A stretch of DNA of 64,000 nt from assembly GCA_027886185.1 (NCBI GenBank), contig WOAB01000598.1, positions 1,240,001 to 1,304,000 on the forward strand, written 5' to 3'. A program made the position numbers and the translations under genes. The DNA is from Rheum nobile (Eukaryota; Streptophyta; Magnoliopsida; Caryophyllales; Polygonaceae). Below are positions 20,091 to 30,866 of this stretch, one piece after another. The first letter of the stretch is position 1, and the number at the start of each line of letters is the position of its first letter. The notes below the pieces were generated by a model. It was given only the letters and a program-made list of their open reading frames with translations, was not told the origin of the DNA and made no database searches.

Positions 20091-20809
20091 GGATATGACG
20101 CACCAAAGGAGATCCTTGCACGGGGGTTGATATTACTCACAACCTGGATTTGAATCTATCTAAGAGATGAAAAGAAACACTAAAATTCTGCAGAAAACTC
20201 CATTGAAAAACGAGAGAGAAAAACAAGGTTTTAGGTTCAAGTTTTGCATAATGAAAACAAGGGCCGGATATCCCTTATATACCCAACTTTTAATGCTGAA
20301 ATTTAGCCATCACATAGCCAATAACTAAGGTAGAAAATGTCATGAAGACCCACACAAAATCGGCATTAAATGCCTCTTCAAATCAAGCCCCACATGGCTT
20401 AAGGAAACCTTGCGCCTAGCCCAGTTGTTGCACCAAGGCACACATGGCCTTCTCTTCCATTTGGCTCGGCACTCCCATGGTCATCAAGACAGCCTGGAGT
20501 CCCTCTTGCAATGCTCGAGCTCGAGCCCGAGCCCGAGTGATTCGCCCCGGAAAGACCCGAGCGCCGGCCTCCCTTGTGCCTACCATAGGTGTGCGGCACT
20601 TCCTTGCTTCCACGCCAGTTTCATAGGCATTCTTGTGCTCAATATCTCCTAGAGGACCAGTGGAGTCATCCTCCAAAAGATGGCTCAGAGAGTTATGAGA
20701 ATCGTCGGGCCAACTTCCATGCCCTAGCTCGGATGCCCTAGGTGCGGCGGCGACGGCGCTTGACTCTTCATGGCTTGAGTCTTGTTCATGATGCGACGTA
20801 GTCACATCA
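20091..20809 (-). repeat. 3' LTR of CRM-like element I (left edge uncertain)
   Basis: The right edge is clear: the minus strand reads a purine tract (20822-20810) then TGATGTGACTACG. The minus strand has a TATA-like GGGTATATAAGGG near 20270. The left edge may be 20043 or 20091: TTGGATATGACGCACC is present at both, 47 bp apart. The pol frame of I ends inside this LTR at 20416. Confidence 0.55.
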
Positions 20810-22095
20810 TCCTCCCCTTCTTGAAAAGGATTTGCCCACGAATCTTGATCCTGAAATTCATCATCATTGTCAAGAAAGAAAGGTGCAAGATCGGATACGT
20901 TGAATACCTCATGAACGCCATAGCTTGGTGGCAACTCGATCTTGTAAGCATTATCATTGATTCTCTCCAAAACCTGAAAAGGACCATCACCCCTTGGCTT
21001 GAGTTTGGAGTTCCGAAGTGACGGAAAACGCTCCTTCCTCAAGTGCACCCATACGAGGTCGTCGGGCTCAAAAATGACCTCCTTACGCCCCTTGTTAGCT
21101 TGACGCACGTATTGCATTGTGCGCCTCTCCAATTGAAGGCGTGTATCCTCATGAAGCTTCTTGATCCTAGCAGCATGATCAAGTCCTTCACGGCTCTCTC
21201 GGTCCTTAGTTGCATAAGGTATCAAGTCAAGTGGTGTAATGGGGTTACACCCATAAACCACCTCAAAATGAGTCTTCTTGGTGGCCGAATGCACCGAGCG
21301 GTTGTATGCAAATTCTATGAAGCCTAGGCACTCTTCCCACCTGCGCAAGTTAGTAGACAAAAGAGAGCGCAGAAGAGAACCAAGGGTACGATTCACTACC
21401 TCGGTTTGTCCATCCGTTTGTGGATGACAAGTGGTGGAGAAGAGCAACTTTGTGCCCAACTTAGCCCAAAGCGTCTTCCAAAAATAGCTCAGAAATTTGA
21501 CATCACGATCTGAAACAATTGACCTAGGCTTGGCCAAAAGGAGTTGGTTGGAAGTGCCCACGCTACCACCAATGGCCAACTTCTTATTCTTCTTCTCCTC
21601 ATGGCCTTGGTGCTTTTTCCGCTGCTCCTTGTCCACATGATCAAGCATGATCTCATGAGGAGTCAAGGGGTGCAAGGTGACCTTCTTGCCATCCTTGTGG
21701 AAGGAGTACTCGTTGGAGACGCCATCATGGATAACACCCCTATCATATTGCCATGGCCTTCCAAGCAAGAGATGACATGCGGTCATCGGGACCACATCAC
21801 ACTCAACCTCATCCGCATAAGGACCTATAGCAAAAGAAATAACACACTTTTCCCTAACTTGAATAGGAGAGTTAGAATTAAGCCAACACAAAGGGTAAGG
21901 CATAGGATGGGGAGAAGTAGGAAGGGAGAAACGCTTAACTACCTCATCATCGATGATATTGCAACAAGATCCACTGTCGAAGATTACACTACATACCTTA
22001 TCCTTGATGGTGCAACGGGTATGGAAGATGGTTTCCCGCTGACTTGGAGTGGTGGAGCTTCCGTCATGAACAAGGTTCTTTGGATGACGAAGCAC
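20416..22095 (-). CDS. In-frame protease-integrase fusion, element I
   Basis: One uninterrupted frame of 559 codons. The N-terminal third is a Ty3/gypsy aspartic protease (IFDSGSCCNIIDDEVV with the catalytic Asp, then HLLLGRPWQYDRGV). After NQLLLAK it jumps straight into the second half of the integrase core (SIVSDRDVKFLSYFWKTLW, HPQTDGQTEVVNRTLG), the C-terminal domain (RGDGPFQVLERINDNAYKIELP) and a CR-like tail ITRARARARALQEGL inside the LTR. RT, RNase H, the integrase zinc domain and the first catalytic Asp are deleted without loss of frame. Upstream, a second frame (22255-21984) has a worn zinc-knuckle region ending in PNERKVLLNSQGDYEFEEE. Whether the fusion is made is unknown; by known families it should be inactive. 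Confidence 0.75.
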   Translation of the reverse strand: MLRHPKNLVHDGSSTTPSQRETIFHTRCTIKDKVCSVIFDSGSCCNIIDDEVVKRFSLPTSPHPMPYPLCWLNSNSPIQVREKCVISFAIGPYADEVECDVVPMTACHLLLGRPWQYDRGVIHDGVSNEYSFHKDGKKVTLHPLTPHEIMLDHVDKEQRKKHQGHEEKKNKKLAIGGSVGTSNQLLLAKPRSIVSDRDVKFLSYFWKTLWAKLGTKLLFSTTCHPQTDGQTEVVNRTLGSLLRSLLSTNLRRWEECLGFIEFAYNRSVHSATKKTHFEVVYGCNPITPLDLIPYATKDRESREGLDHAARIKKLHEDTRLQLERRTMQYVRQANKGRKEVIFEPDDLVWVHLRKERFPSLRNSKLKPRGDGPFQVLERINDNAYKIELPPSYGVHEVFNVSDLAPFFLDNDDEFQDQDSWANPFQEGEDDVTTSHHEQDSSHEESSAVAAAPRASELGHGSWPDDSHNSLSHLLEDDSTGPLGDIEHKNAYETGVEARKCRTPMVGTREAGARVFPGRITRARARARALQEGLQAVLMTMGVPSQMEEKAMCALVQQLG

Positions 22096-22267
22096 TCCCC
22101 TTGGGCTGCCAACACATGGAGCTCTTCCTCCTCCTCTTGCTCCTCGAGCGCTTCTTCTACGTGCTCATTCGGTTCCTCTTCAAATTCATAATCTCCTTGA
22201 GAATTGAGGAGCACCTTCCTCTCATTAGGGAACCACCGGATGTGTAGGACCTTCACGTCCCACCACA

Positions 22268-22597
22268 TTAATTAGTTGCAACTTGAGGATTAGGAGTCGC
22301 TTGAGCTTGCGGTATACCTTGGGTCGTCAGTACCTCGACCACTTGCCTCACTATTTGCCCAATGACCGTCGCATCCAATACGATCGGGGCATGAGGTGGA
22401 ACTTCCCTCGCAGCTTGAGGGTCCACTTGTCCCTGATGAACATCTTGCCGCAGGGTCGGGTCATTATTATGCGAGCCAGATCTCGCGTCATCCCCTTGCT
22501 GAGTAGCACTCCTCAGCTGAATTCGGGAACCGTTGTTAGGACCGTCATTAGCTGATTGGTAGGTGGATTGGGTGTTCACCATATGTTGATGAACCAT
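22268..22597 (-). pseudogene. Gag N terminus of element K
   Basis: 109-codon frame on the minus strand with a Gln/Asn/Pro-rich start and VIGQIVRQVVEVLTTQGIPQ, resembling the first part of Ty3/gypsy Gag. It stops at 22268, where sequence of element I begins; the rest of the gene is missing. It lies downstream of the primer site at 23323-23339. Confidence 0.4.
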
Positions 22598-23322
22598 AAC
22601 GTCAGTTTAGAACTTTTCCAACTTGTACATGATACTTAATCAATTACGTTATGATACGAATTATAAGGGTCCAAACCGATAACTTTATATTAGTTTGACT
22701 GACCCTCCACCATTAACCTTTCAATGATCTTCTTCCCTTAACTTGAGAATGGATCCATTAGGAGAAATGTCAACCTTTAAATGACATTAAACCTAATAAG
22801 AGACAATATCCCTAAGAATGGATCTAAAGAATAAGTAACAACTCGAAGCTTGCAGAAGTTTGAAAAACCACTTATTATTAAACCTTATACTTTATACATT
22901 TAAATCCTATATACTTAGCTTGGTAAAATCATTATTTATATAGTTATTTTCTTGAAATAAAGACATTATTATTTCTTTGTAAACTCTTACCAAATTCCAA
23001 ACCACACTTTTAAAGTTATAACACAAACTTAATTTTTAAACGTTTATAACATTATTTTATAAAAGTACTATGAAAATTAATGCTTAACACAAGAGAGTTT
23101 AAACATTACTTTTAACACCATTTCGAATACCCTTTTATTCATTTAATATTAGGACACTATTACTTTTAAATTTCATAAACCTCAAGCAATTTGAAAATCT
23201 TAAATTTAATACTAACATTTAAACTCTCGAAATTCCTTTTTAAAAGAAAATAGTTTGAAAATAATTTCGAAAGTTAATTTTCAAAAATTCTCAAACCTAA
23301 CAATAGACCAAGAATTTTAAAA
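22598..23322 (-). other. AT-rich leader of element K, no gene
   Basis: About 720 bp of AT-rich sequence between primer site and gag start. Nothing else seen. Confidence 0.5.
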
Positions 23323-23339
23323 CCATTGCTCTGATACCA
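23323..23339 (-). other. Primer binding site, initiator tRNA-Met type (element K)
   Basis: The minus strand reads TGGTATCAGAGCAATGG, the standard complement of plant tRNA-iMet, four bases after the end of an LTR. Confidence 0.85.
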
Positions 23340-23343
23340 TAAT

Positions 23344-25190
23344 TGTAACACCCCCGACTTATGTCGGTAGTGCCACACGCCAGTGACCTCAGACGTTAAT
23401 GTCCAAAGTCACCCTAGGCTTTAATCGGAACAAATAAGCTTAAATAAATACATAAATATTAAATAACGAAAGAATAACCAGCGGAAGACATTTTAAATGA
23501 ATAAGTCTCAACCTTTTATTAAGATTCCTCTCGTCAAATGAGAAGGACGGTTTTACAACAAAGTATAATGACAGCGGAAGACTTTTAAATTACAGCGGAA
23601 GACTCTTTTATAATAGTCCTAATTACATGACTATGTATTACATTTATTTCAAATTAAACATACATGCCTTGGAAATATTACTTCTTAAAACGCAAACTTC
23701 AACTGCAAGCCTTCTCTTCGACTGGTTACTTCAATCGTCGGGGACCAACCTCTGATGTGTCGTATAGGACGGATGACACCAACCAACCATGCAAGGAATA
23801 AAATCCAGTTGGTTAGTCTAATGAAAGACAATGCAAGGGTGAAAACAGAATGGTTCTAGTGATCGTAACCGTTTACTATCATTGTCCCTCGAATAATAAC
23901 CGAAGGAACGATACATAACCCAGAACTTTCAGGAAATGATAGAAGAAGACATGCATCGAAAAGAAGACTCCAACGGAATTGACTCTTATAGGAAACGTAT
24001 GAAGAATTGTTTGGGAACGTTAAGTTTTCACACAAGTTTATAAAACACGACCTTGATTATTTGGGTCCCCGACCAACCTCACCGCGCAATGCGAATCCAG
24101 ATTAGAAAGAGGACTTACTCTAACAAGAGTCCGGGCAGGTTCCACGTTGTACTTCTTGTCCGAGGGTATATTAATTATGTGCATAAAAGCACTTATCTTA
24201 TTTACTTTCAAAACGTACACTCACGATAAGGCTTTTAATTTCCACAACAGATCTCGCAATGAGATATAGAACATGGGACGAATCCCGATTTTTGGCACTA
24301 GCTAAGTGCACCACCACCTATATTCGGATAGGGGTAGGTCATGACCAGAAAGTGTTAGGGCATTTATCTTCCTAACACAAAGTTATAAAGAAATGACTAG
24401 ACCTCGTAAGGTACATAGCGTTCCTATGAATACTCGTGCTAACTAAGCATCTAAGTCCATATATAAATCCACACCAAAATCCATTCATCAGTTTATGAAA
24501 ATATCATATAGACAACCTATTATAAATTCATATTTTAACACATCGTTTTATTAAATATGTTCCTAAACACCAAAACAACAACTTTATCCCATCTTAATTA
24601 GACAATTAAATAATTGACAATCAAGGGAAATATGGAATAATGAGCAAGAGTGAACCGCCACTTGCCTTAGACTAGACGAATGAGGGATCGGGTTCCGAGA
24701 TCTGGAAACTTGCACTTGAGCACGGTTTCCTATGACGACGACGAGTTTTAAGACAAAACCCTAAATTAGATACGGTATGAAAAGACGAAGCAAAACGAAG
24801 GAAACGAGCTAGTGTCGCGGTCGCGGATGGCATAGCCGCGATCGCGGCCTTGCTGGGCAAAACCGCACCCGTGGTTTTATAACCGCGATCGCGGATTTGC
24901 GCCCAACCTGGCCCGCGGGTCTCTGCCTAGCCGCGGTCGCGGTGGATGGAGCCGCGGTCGCGGAACTACATCCCGATGCGAGCTTAATCGACCTTTCGAG
25001 GTCATACCGACGACGACAAGGCTTCGTACTTCGCTTATGAACCAAGGCGCACCACCACCACTCCAAGGATTTCCCAATGGCGTCGACTTCGGCTTCCGGC
25101 GAAGACAACAAAACTTAACGAGAGGAAGAGAGAGCTTGAGAATGATGGAGGAGAAGCCAGATCCGAGCTCTATTTATAGGCACATTCTGG
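23344..25190 (-). repeat. 5' LTR of element K (outer edge approximate)
   Basis: The inner edge is TGTAACACCCCCGAC at 23344 next to the primer site. On the minus strand a canonical TATAAATAG near 25170 followed by a CT-rich start suggests the promoter, so the LTR is at least 1.85 kb and extends some way beyond 25190. No 3' LTR partner is in the window. Confidence 0.5.
24815..24968. repeat. CCGCGGTCGCGG / CCGCGATCGCGG palindrome cluster in LTR of K
   Basis: Two exact CCGCGGTCGCGG copies, two CCGCGATCGCGG, one GTCGCGGTCGCGG and one CCGCACCC-type variant within about 150 bp. The same motif fills the LTRs and gag of elements A and B, which are of a different family. Confidence 0.75.
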
Positions 25191-25298
25191 AACTCCAACC
25201 TCAACGCCAAGGAAATCCAAGCGCTCCAGCTCCCGCCGTTCGGACCACGTGGAAGAAATTCAAATCGTCGGCCTTCTGGAAGCAGAGGAAGAAGACGA

Positions 25299-26060
25299 TG
25301 CAAGGAGCCTCGCCGCCGACGCCGGACAAGGAGGAGGATAAGGAAAGGCAGGCACCGGGTGTGATCACTCACTCCCAAGCCAAGAAGGCTCTTCAAGATC
25401 TTCAAAGGAGCTTGTATTCCCAAGGAGCACCGCGCCAAGACTTCAAGGGCCTGGTGACACTCCTTTGCCAAGAGAAGGCGCCGCCACCAGCGATGCCAAC
25501 TTCTAACTAGGCGTTCCCCCAATTTCCTCGGGCGTTTAGGCTCATTTTTGGAGTACTTCTTCCTGACCTCTTCAAGGCTCACATATCTAAATTTAAGGCC
25601 CTTTGGGCCCCATATGTCCGTGAAACTACTGACTCCAATCCGGCCTCTTTTGTGTGTTCTTTTAGCAAGACTATTTAACTATTTTTCTTTAGCATTTTAG
25701 GGCACGTTTTTGCTTATTATCTTGCCAAGTTTTCCAGAGAAAAACTCTCAAGAGCTCAAAGCTTGAACGTCGTTGTTTGGTGTGACTTTCCAAACATTTG
25801 GTAGTTTGATCCTTAGTGAGTTGTATCTAAGGCTAGTACTACTTTTTTCCATTGTCCCTTGGTGTGTTGTATCCAAGATCAATAGAGCATTATCTTCACA
25901 TATTCCCCATACAGAATTCCCTCTCAAACCATCATCCATTTCCCATTTCAGACAAGTTTCTTACACTTCTTTCCCCGGAAAGGAGTTTGGTGTTGTTCAA
26001 CGATTTCTTGGAGGTGTTGCGGCCTTGAACCAGATCAAGATCCTTACTTGGGCTGTATCA
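25299..26060 (+). repeat. Lone CRM-like LTR followed by primer site (left edge uncertain)
   Basis: The right edge is set by GGGCTGTATCA at 26060 followed by TT and TGGTATCAGATC (26063-26074), a tRNA-iMet-type primer site. Within it the plus-strand frame near 25340-25505 encodes ITHSQAKKALQDLQRSL, like the CR-motif tails that other CRM-like elements here place in their LTRs. Downstream only about 250 bp of leader-like sequence remains, so the element is truncated. Confidence 0.45.
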
Positions 26061-26074
26061 TTTGGTATCAGATC

Positions 26075-26739
26075 TATCTTCAAGGTTAGTGACGATTTCC
26101 AAGTTAAAATCGCTAAGAAAAGCATGCAATAATCATCAAGTTATCTCGGCCATTGGTGTTGTGTTGTTCTTGACGTTGTTGTATGTTGTTCTTGTGTGTG
26201 AGCGAGAGAGAGAAGCCTTGAATCTGTAGGAGACGTTGAGAGATTGAGGGAGACGTTTGATTAAGTCAAAACGTAACTCCTTCCACAAACGTTGAGAGGT
26301 TGAATATGTTCAAGAGATTAAGTTTATAATTTATCAGTTTAGTTTATATATATTTAATAATATTTTAATTTCCAAATTTATTTATCAGACATATGCTAGT
26401 AGGCTAACAAAATTTGTATCAATCATATAATCATTTCCCCGTGAAACTATCCTCTATGTTTTGTTATTATTTAGATTAACTATCCTCTATGTTAAAATTA
26501 TTTATCACTAAAGGTTGCTAGATCTTCAACTTACATGTAATAATGAGTTACGAAAATTATTATTGGAACTTATTTGTATTTTTAGCAATTTTTTTAAAAA
26601 AATGTTTATCCGTTGATTCAAGATGTGATGATAGTTAATAGTTCTAAGATAAAAAATTCACTTTAAAATATTGATTCGTAAGATATGAATGAATCAAGTG
26701 AGAATGATTATTATAATGTAAAATGTGAATGCTTCATAG
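26075..26739. other. AT-rich spacer, no gene
   Basis: Leader-like remnant to about 26330, with GTTGAGAG repeats, then AT-rich sequence with a repeated AACTATCCTCTATGTT. No gene seen. Confidence 0.45.
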
Positions 26740-27783
26740 CCTTTGGATGGAGGCAAATCCAAGGGCTTGGATTACACATTCACTAAAAGGGGCATGTGTC
26801 ATGCACATGAGTATTGGTCAAACCTCTTCATGTCGGTCAACGCTAGTGTTGACCAACTTTTATTTTTCCAATACCTTTTTTGGCAAAAAAAATCTTTTAC
26901 GGGCCAAAATATTCTATGCATATTTGTTGCCTAAGTTCTCCACATTGAAGAAGGATTTCATGCATTAAAAAAAAACAATACATGTTAAACAACTAATGAA
27001 TTGCATATCTAGTACAAAAATAGATGCATATGTAGAGCAATTTATGTGCACATGCATGCCAAAACTTATGCACTTCAACATTCATTCACACACAGTCTAA
27101 AACTCATGTACATTTTCAATACAAACCTGATATATGCACACCTAGTACAAATTAGGTGCACATATAAGCCATTATCCATGCACATACACACATAGACATA
27201 TGCACTTTACACGCAATGCAATGAATGTGCATGAAAATTGGCTTGAATGTGGATAGTTTTTGCACTGTATGTGCTAGTATAGATCAGGTGCACATAAAAG
27301 CCATTATCCTTGCACATACATGCATAGATGTATGCACTTCACACGTAATGCATTGAATGTTCGTGCAAAATGGCGTGAATTTGCATAATATTTTCACTGG
27401 ATGTGCATGAAAAGATATGGCATAGAAGAAAACATTTTAGGATCAAAAATAGCTTGGCCAGTTAAAAGTGCATGAAATCTTGCATGAATGTGCATCGAAA
27501 ATTTTGGCCCAGATACAAAAACATTTGTCGGGAAAAAAAGTTGACCGGTCAACGCCAGTTAAAAGTGTATTAAATCTTGCGTGAATGTGCATAACTTTTA
27601 CACTAAATATGCATAGAAAGTTTTGGCCCGGATATAAAAAAATCTACCCAAAAAATTGGTCCCGAAAAAAACAAATCAAATTGGTTGACCGGTCAATGGC
27701 GGTGAATGTCGAGTTGACCCACTTAAGTGGTCATGTGCATGACACATGACCACTTAAATGAAACTCTAATCTCCATCTTTGGA
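26740..27783. mobile_element. Fold-back/MITE-like element with degenerate inverted ends
   Basis: CCTTTGGATGGAG near 26740 and GGCATGTGTCATGCACATGA near 26790 reappear inverted as CATGTGCATGACACATGACC near 27732 and CTCCATCTTTGG at 27771-27782. Both arms also hold GGTCAAC/GTTGACC words. The inside has a 137-bp direct duplication (27157 and 27294, beginning AGGTGCACAT) and a second pair around AGTTAAAAGTG (27463, 27559). No transposase. The family is not known to me. Confidence 0.45.
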
Positions 27784-28202
27784 TATAGTGTGAAAAGACA
27801 ATTTCTGTCTTTTTGCATTCCATTATGTACGCCATTTCCAAGCGTACATGGTATTTTTGCTGAAATATGTACATACAAATGAATAAATATTGTATGTTGT
27901 ATTTTAACATACACATTATTCAAGCATATAGACAATTATACATATTTTGAATAAAGCTTATGAAAAAAATAGAAGTTCTTTTATTTATTGTACGCCTATA
28001 GAAAGCGTAAGCCAAGCCCATACGTACAGGTATATAACCTATTATTGGGTTGACCCATATTTAGGCCGCCCCACCGGATTACAATATACTCTTGTACACT
28101 ATAATATAGCGTACGCCATATTCTAGCATATGTAAATAGGTTATAAGAAGGCACAAACTCTTCTTCTTCCTCATTTCAGCGTCATCGACGACAAAATTTC
28201 TG

Positions 28203-28204
<2 letters not shown>
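27784..28204. other. Spacer with TATA-like sites, no supported gene
   Basis: AT-rich, with GTATATAACC near 28030 and GTACGCC/GGCGTAC words. Nothing else seen. Confidence 0.4.
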
Positions 28205-28279
<75 letters not shown>

Positions 28280-28298
28280 ATCTCTATCTCTCTCTCTT

Positions 28299-28329
<31 letters not shown>

Positions 28330-28340
28330 CTATCTTTATC
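28205..28340. repeat. (CT)n and (CTAT)n microsatellite
   Basis: About 50 bp of pure CT followed by interrupted CT/CTAT blocks up to 28335. Confidence 0.95.
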
Positions 28341-28659
28341 TCATCTCTCTCCGACGACGTCTTCTTCTTCTTCTCCTCTTCATCTCCGGCGTTCTCTCCA
28401 TGGATTTCGGTGAAAATATCGGAGCTCTCTCTACGGCGGTGGCTGGCGGTTGCGAGACTGGAGGCGGCGGCGAAAGGGGGGCTTCTTTAGTGGTGGCGGG
28501 CGGCGGTGGCCGTCCAGCGTGGGCGGGGTTAACCATGGACGAGGTTGCGTCCGGACCCGAGTCGGTAGGCCTCATGGGGGACGAGTAGGCGGACTACGCA
28601 AAGACGTTCTCGCGACTCCCAGTCGGGTTGCTACTTGGGGTAACCGACATGTATTTTAA

Positions 28660-29303
28660 TTTTTGAATTTGTATACTATTAATTAAAAAATTTATAGTAT
28701 TTTGAATTTAGGTAGTATGAAATATAATTTTTTATTTAGGTATTGAATTTAGGAAAATTTAGAAATGGTATTGAATCTTGTATTTGGATTTAGGTTTTGA
28801 ATTTAGGAAATTTTGGATTTATTATTTGATACTAGAATTTGAAATCGTATTTAGAAAATTTAGGATTTAAAATTGAATTTTTATGCATTCTTATATTTTA
28901 GAAAATTGGCATTGCATATAGGATTTGAAAATGAATTAACGAAATTCAGATTTCAAATTCTTATGAGGTTTAGATTTGAATTTGAATTTAGGATTTGGAT
29001 TTAGGAAATGAATTTTTGAAATTAACGTTAGGAACTGATATATAGCAAATTTGATTCTTTTATGTTATTTAGATATTAATGCAATGTTAAATGATTTCCT
29101 AAGATATTTAAGTTATGGATTCAAATTAAATGTACTAATTAGGAATTGAATTTAGGGAATTATGAAACTTATATTCATCGTACAAATTATAATATTTTTT
29201 TAGTTTTAGAATTGAAATCTGTACTTTTGATTATTTTATGTTTTTTTAGAATGAAAGAAATATAAGGAACTAGAAATTTTTAATTTTAATATTTTTAAGA
29301 AAT
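28660..29303. repeat. Degenerate AT-rich TTAGGATTTGAATT-type repeats
   Basis: Many worn copies of GAATTTAGG and ATTTGAAT words between 28670 and 29160, like an old tandem array. No gene. Confidence 0.45.
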
Positions 29304-29657
29304 TGTTTGGAATAATTTATTTATCCATAAAGTAATATTATTAATTATGTTTAATGGAAAAGGATGATGGACGATTAAAGATAGGCTTATTAAGAAGCTT
29401 GGATTTGGACTTTGAGTAAAGTGATGAGGTATTTATTCCCCCATATTCCCATATTTTTTCATTTTCATCTCATTCAAGAAAATCCTAGCCACCATTGGTG
29501 GAATTCTCTACAATTAAATTGTGTTTAACTTGAGCATTAGAGGGTCCTCCGGGGAGAAAAACTCTAGCCACCATTGATGTACTCTGCTGATCAGGTTCTA
29601 GAAAGATCTATCGTCATCGATTTCGTTAATTTCATGGTAAAAAAATCTGCTACGACA
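29304..29657 (+). repeat. 5' LTR of element E
   Basis: About 354 bp, starting TGTTTGG and ending CTACGACA, followed by TT and the primer site. Confidence 0.6.
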
Positions 29658-29659
29658 TT

Positions 29660-29675
29660 TGGCGCCGTCTGTGCG
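29660..29675 (+). other. Primer binding site of element E
   Basis: TGGCGCCGTCTGTGCG, a close match to the Tat-lineage primer site. Confidence 0.65.
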
Positions 29676-30866
29676 AACCGATGGACGAAACCCCACGAAT
29701 CTGCGATCGGATCAAAGACGATGAATAGATTCCTAGGCCGTACATGGAGGAGTTGATATAAAGAAGAGAAGAAGCGACCACACCCTGATGGAAATCATGG
29801 TTTTGGCCGCATGGTTATACTTAATTTAATGGAACATTCATGCTCGTTTATGATTGATAGCGGAAACGAGGGCCATTACCGCAAAGTGCAAAGTGTACCA
29901 ACAAAATCCACCGCAACACAATCATGATGCAGCCGGAGACCTTCACCGCCGCTAAATACAAGCAACACCGGCCACCGCGCATGGAGTCGAGGAGTGATGG
30001 ATTCTCGGTACCGGTGAAAGTGTCAATGGGGATTAGAGGGAAGAGACGATGACGTGAGGGGTTTTGTTAAACCGCATCATCTTCTGTGTGCCGAAGAAGG
30101 AGCCACACGCTTGGTGGTGCAACAATAGGCGGGTCTTCATGGACCTTAACGCCATCATCGTATAGAGCGTCATCAACACCGTCGTCGAACAAGCCATTTA
30201 TAACAAGACCCTTTCTTTAAGGGTTTTCGACTCGGCATAGTCAGAGCCGCTTTCCTCCGCGTATTATGGAGCGTCGCTGCCACCAATTGTCGTTGGTGTA
30301 AGCTCGTAACATTACGAGTCCAACACCGCCGGCCTTGCATGATTTGAACCTCATTTGAGCCCATACGAGCCATCCAAAGTAGGCTCGTTGAAGGGAGATA
30401 TCTGGAATTTTTTTGGATTCATGCGTAAATACGCCTCTAAAACTTGCGTTTTCCGGCGCTGCTAGAGGATCTCAGCCACTGCGACCAAGCTTCGGTGATG
30501 CCTTGCAACGTTACAAGTCCACAACCACCGGCCTCGCTCCATTTGAACACTGTTTGATCCCGCATGAGCCATTCGAAGTAGGCTTGTCAAATATTAAAAT
30601 CTGAAAATTTTATGTGCGTGGTCAGCTTATATGAATGGTGTTTTCCGACGCCGGTGGAGAATATCATCCGCCAAGCCTCACCCGGTGCTTGCAATGCCAA
30701 GAGTCCATATACATCGGCCTTGCATCATTTGTATGTCATTTGAGCCACCTATAGTCGCTCATTGACCCTCACGAAGGCAGAATCTGGATAAATAATAGCA
30801 AAGTGTTTTCAAGCCACTGTTCGCACCACTTTTTCGATGTCGGTGAAGGAGCTCAGCCACTGCGAC

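Noticed and set aside
25037..25510. 157-codon plus-strand frame as a host gene
   Set aside because: It overlaps the promoter side of LTR K on the other strand, and its end fits the CR-like tail found in CRM-type LTRs.
28400..28588. 62-codon frame after a (CT)n tract and TATA-like sites, possibly a first exon
   Set aside because: Gly/Ala-rich low-complexity translation, no domain, no downstream exon; the following DNA is AT-rich repeat.
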